From: Paramyrothecium sp. XJ0827
Lineage: Eukaryota > Ascomycota > Sordariomycetes > Hypocreales > Stachybotryaceae
Assembly (NCBI GenBank): GCA_020881915.1
Contig: JAJFPB010000005.1
Coordinates: forward strand, 1,364,001-1,428,000
DNA length: 64,000 bases
Direction: 5' to 3'
The position numbers were made by a program, and so were the translations under genes. Under the pieces are notes generated by a model. It did no database searches. It saw only the letters and a program-made list of their open reading frames with translations, and was not told the DNA's origin. Of this stretch, positions 61,019 to 64,000 are shown piece after piece; the stretch's first letter is position 1, and each line of letters opens with the position of its first letter.

Positions 61019-62152
61019 TTGGTTGTGAGCATGCATCAGCTCAACGCCAGCTTTCATCATATTGCCGTTACATTTTGGCTGCGGAGTTCCGGTGGACATC
61101 CAGCCATATGCGGAGGATGGTGCCAGGCGCCTGGATGGAGTATGGAGTCGGATCAAAACGGGGGTTGTAAAGGGAGCCCACGACAGAATAAGACCATAGG
61201 GCTCTTTTGACGCCTCGGGATCGATCGTGGGGGATTATTTTGGGGGCAAAGCAGATGCTGTATTGCAGGGAGCACTTACGTCCGCATCTGCTCTTCTCGA
61301 TCTCTTCGAGAGTGTTTGAGTAACGGAATTTTTCTTTGTATTATTGATTACCTTACCTATGAATTACTACTTCGTATTGAAACAAAAATTGATCCGCGCT
61401 GCTAATAGTTCGGCGCTATTGAATGCCTGAGCTCGAAGTTGGTGTGCCACATGAGGATGTAACCCACGTCATCTTTGCGGTCTATTTTGGGCCCATGTGC
61501 AAATCAATAATACTGGAGATCCGCCAAATAAGCCTTGTTACGGGTCATGGGAGTTTTCCGAGCGCCTTATCATCGCCCTTGAATCACAATCCGCTCTTGC
61601 CGGAAGCTGTAACGCAGCACAAGACACGGAATCCGGATCAGTCCCGTTCAGGGGACGGAAAACGCTGGGGGCCGTATCTCAGGTCTGCAGGAGGTGGCAT
61701 CAGCTGGTTTCGATATGGAGCCCAAGATGCTGAGCGATCCGCGAGGCTGCTCTGGCAGCCTCGTAGGAGCGACGGTCAGTCATTGTATTCGCCAGCAATA
61801 AGCCTCCTATCCTGCATGGTCGGACTCGGCATGCCGTCCACGAGCCATCAGAGCTTGTCTTGGCCTTGGGTGTTGCGTGAGCTGGGCCCGTACCTTACAT
61901 CATTTACTTGCCGATCCGAGTTGCCTTTGCCCCATCAGTGCCATGTCCCATGTAGAGTCATGCTACGCTCAATGTTGGAGTTTCCGTGTTGCCTCTGTGC
62001 TCCGCTGTAAGAGAGGGGCGGTGTTTTGCCCCAAATCCCTACAACGACCAACGGTTCATCTCAGTTATATTCTCCGTCTCGCGTGGTGGCCCACCCTATC
62101 CGGCCGGCCGAGCAGCCCGAGCAGCTACATAAACGTCCAGCCTCACGGTCGC

Positions 62153-62174
62153 GCGGTGCGGTGCGGTGCGGTGC
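62153..62174. repeat. GCGGT pentanucleotide tandem repeat
   Basis: Four full copies and a partial fifth follow each other without interruption. Confidence 0.9.
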
Positions 62175-62690
62175 CGTATGTCGCCCTGGGGCTTGCTGCA
62201 CGGCTTGGCCCCGTAGGGCTGGGCGTGGTGCGGACCATTCGACCGACAGCGCGCCATTGCCATACGGGAATGGACCAAGACCAAAGCTGATCTTGCATGG
62301 GGTTCGCCGTTTTCGCGCAGTGCCTGTGCCTGAGCACACCATTCGGATCAGACAGGGCACGCATCATCGTGGCACCCATGCTCTCGCTCATCCCATGTTT
62401 CGTTTCTGTTTAGCTGGCTGGGGGGTGGTCAAAAGCGGCTGAGAGCCCACCAGCGTCCCCGTCGGGACCTGCGCCACCAGTCCTCAACGGGACTACGGGA
62501 AGGCATATTCATGTGGTTGTGCGCCTGAAGCTACCGTCAGAGTTGCAGGGTCTCCACCACATGGCAGAGCGATCCGCCTGCAGACTGCACGGGTGATGGA
62601 GCGGGCAAACGGGTGGGTGGGTGTCATGCCGTGCCATGCCATGCCCATGCCATGCCATGTAAGGTAATGTCATGCTTGCCAACGTTGCTG

Positions 62691-62737
62691 CACCGCACCG
62701 CACCGCAGCGTGCCTTAGCTTACCTTACCTTACCTTA
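62691..62737. repeat. CACCG and TTACC pentanucleotide repeats
   Basis: CACCG is repeated three times at 62691-62706. TTACC is repeated three times with a partial copy at 62720-62737. Confidence 0.85.
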
Positions 62738-63481
62738 AGTCTGCGCCGGACGGTCGCAAACAGCACAGCACGACAACATTGACCGTGCGATCGGCTAGCA
62801 CTGCACCTTGCGTCAATGAATGTTTTAGCCGGGGCATACTACCTGGGAAGCGCGTACCGTAGCCCGTGGCCCCATGCCATGCCTGACCTGGGCCAATGTC
62901 GGGGCCAAGCCTAGACGGACAGCGCGCGACCGGGGGACTCATGGGCGTAAGAGCATGGTTTGAGACCACCAATCTTTCAGCTGGAGAGCCCCGAATCTGG
63001 CAACAGTGCATCCAACACCCTCTCCGATGATGACGGCCCAGCAGCCGGACAGTACCTGACCTTGCGGTTCCACGTCACCTTGGCGTGGATTTTTTGAGCC
63101 AATTCTTCACCAGCGACGTCTGCTTTTGCTCATGGAGGCCGTTTCGCCCGGGAAATTGAGGAGGGTGCCGGGCGCCAATCGAAGCTAGTGCCAATTGGGG
63201 AGCCAGGAACTGGAACTTCAACACGACTGGAGCGGCCCGAGTTCAAAGGTATATATACGAGTAAACGACCTTCAACAACTCCCATGCCAAGAGGACGACA
63301 GAGTCGGGGAGAAGCAAGCAGATCCAGGCACCATTGCCATCGCCAACTGATCACCACCGGCCTGCCCAGCTGCTGCGAGGACCTTTAACTATCTTCCTCC
63401 TGCTCCTGCTTCTGCTCTTCCTCCTCCTCCTCATCCTCCTCCTCCTCACCCCCTCCCCTCACACAAACACGCCGAGTGGCC

Positions 63482-64000
63482 ATGGCTGAGTACTACGGCG
63501 AAGCCTCCTCGGCCGGCGCCTACTCCTCGAGCCGCCAGTTCAAGAGGTCGAGGAGTATCAGGAGCGACGATCCGCTCGACTTGCAGGGCCCTCTCGAGAT
63601 TGAGGGTTCTGTCAAGTCGGGCGGCAGCATCAACCTCCAAGGCGACTTTGTCGTCCGAGACAAAATAGACGCATACGGCGCCATCCACATGAATGGCAGC
63701 ATCAGTTGCGGGCAAGTCTTTCCTCGTCCCCCCTCTCCACGTTTTCTTCCTGCTTCTGCAGATATTCAATTGATTCCACAAGCACTTCCCTGTCCCCCTC
63801 CCATCCCGCCATCATATCCACCGTAGGGCTGGTGGCACAAAATTCTGACTTTTGCGCTACAGGGGGCGCATCAAGGCGTACGGGAACATTGTGGTGAACG
63901 GCTACCTGGCGTCAAGGTAAGAGGTGCCCAGACCTGCGGAATCCCAAGCCACGCCGCTTCTAACACAAGCCCTCCTTTCTCGCAGTGACAAGATCAAAGG
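63482..64000 (+). CDS. Bactofilin-like beta-helix protein, N-terminal part (cut by window edge)
   Basis: Exons 63482-63711, 63863-63916 and 63986 onward are visible, about 98 residues. After a Ser/Arg-rich start, the chain shows short beta-helix-like repeats: PLEIEGSVKSGGSINLQG, then DFVVRDKIDAYGAIHMNG, then GRIKAYGNIVVNGYL. The recurring [IL]-x-[VAM]-x-G and AYG-x-I spacing is that of bactofilin/polymer-forming domains (assignment from pattern, moderately sure). Intron 1 has a GC donor with otherwise perfect consensus (GCAAGT at 63712), forced by the frame. Each visible intron falls between repeats, so exons roughly match repeat units. Start: ATG with a CCATGG context after a CT-rich leader. 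The C-terminus lies outside the window. Confidence 0.7.

Larger units (their letters stand above)
61019..63481. other. Gene-free region with several pentanucleotide repeats
   Basis: It contains short tandem repeats at 62153-62174 (GCGGT), 62624-62659 (imperfect CATGC), 62691-62706 (CACCG) and 62720-62737 (TTACC). The last 100 bp before 63482 are a CTC/CTT-rich leader. Frames such as 61423-62010 lack any domain. Confidence 0.6.

Noticed and set aside
60266..61156. Minus-strand open frame of 296 codons
   Set aside because: It is antisense to the spliced membrane-protein gene at 59671-61018, whose hydrophobic segments and splice signals are far more convincing.
61423..62010. Plus-strand open frame of 195 codons
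   Set aside because: No domain; sequence resembles translated intergenic DNA, and no splice signals extend it.
1..64000. CRISPR array, prokaryotic operon or ribosome-binding sites
   Set aside because: The window is eukaryotic: spliced genes throughout, no spaced direct repeats, and no Shine-Dalgarno-linked gene runs.

Overview
The window is nuclear DNA of a filamentous ascomycete. Genes carry many short spliceosomal introns (about 45-90 bp, GT...CTAAC/CTGAC...AG), promoters and leaders are pyrimidine-rich on the coding strand, and the proteins are recognisable Pezizomycotina families (PacC, Zn2Cys6 regulator, Stb3, Ku80, DUF1295, DUF4149, DUF3602). The gene set and the abundance of short TACCT/GGTAA repeats suggest Sordariomycetes, probably Hypocreales; that placement is inference. 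I found 18 protein-coding genes, one cut by the right edge, and no convincing tRNA, rRNA, CRISPR or intact transposon. All exon maps were built by hand from splice signals, reading frame and family knowledge.

Layout. 1-7293: no gene seen; the left 2.5 kb looks like the leader of a minus-strand gene beyond the edge. 7294-7941 (+): single-pass membrane protein. 12137-9200 (-): a six-exon transcription factor with two Zn2Cys6 clusters in tandem. 15955-15737 and 17361-16552 (-): two secreted proteins sharing an unusual C-C-C-C cysteine module, one copy in the small protein and three in the large one. 20895-18823 (-): pacC, followed upstream by about 7 kb without a gene in which the PacC core site GCCAAG is strongly over-represented. 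29020-27971 (-): Stb3-like Sin3-binding protein.

33871-49514 is a compact housekeeping block: top3 (-), a DUF1295 ER enzyme (+), pho13 phosphatase (-), a small unknown protein (+), a DUF4149 membrane protein (-), ku80 (+), a Gfd2/YDR514C-like DEDDh exonuclease-fold protein (+), pam18/tim14 (-) and a DUF3602 protein (-). Neighbours are mostly divergent or convergent with spacers of about 0.1-0.7 kb. After a 6.8 kb stretch without genes come three plus-strand genes: a one-finger C2H2 regulator (56285-57893), a polytopic membrane protein (59671-61018), and the start of a bactofilin-like beta-helix protein (63482 to the edge).

Most worth a second look are the CCCC cysteine module, the tandem Zn2Cys6 regulator, the PacC-site-dense region upstream of pacC, a possible mitochondrial leader on top3, and the fungal bactofilin-like gene with a GC-AG intron.
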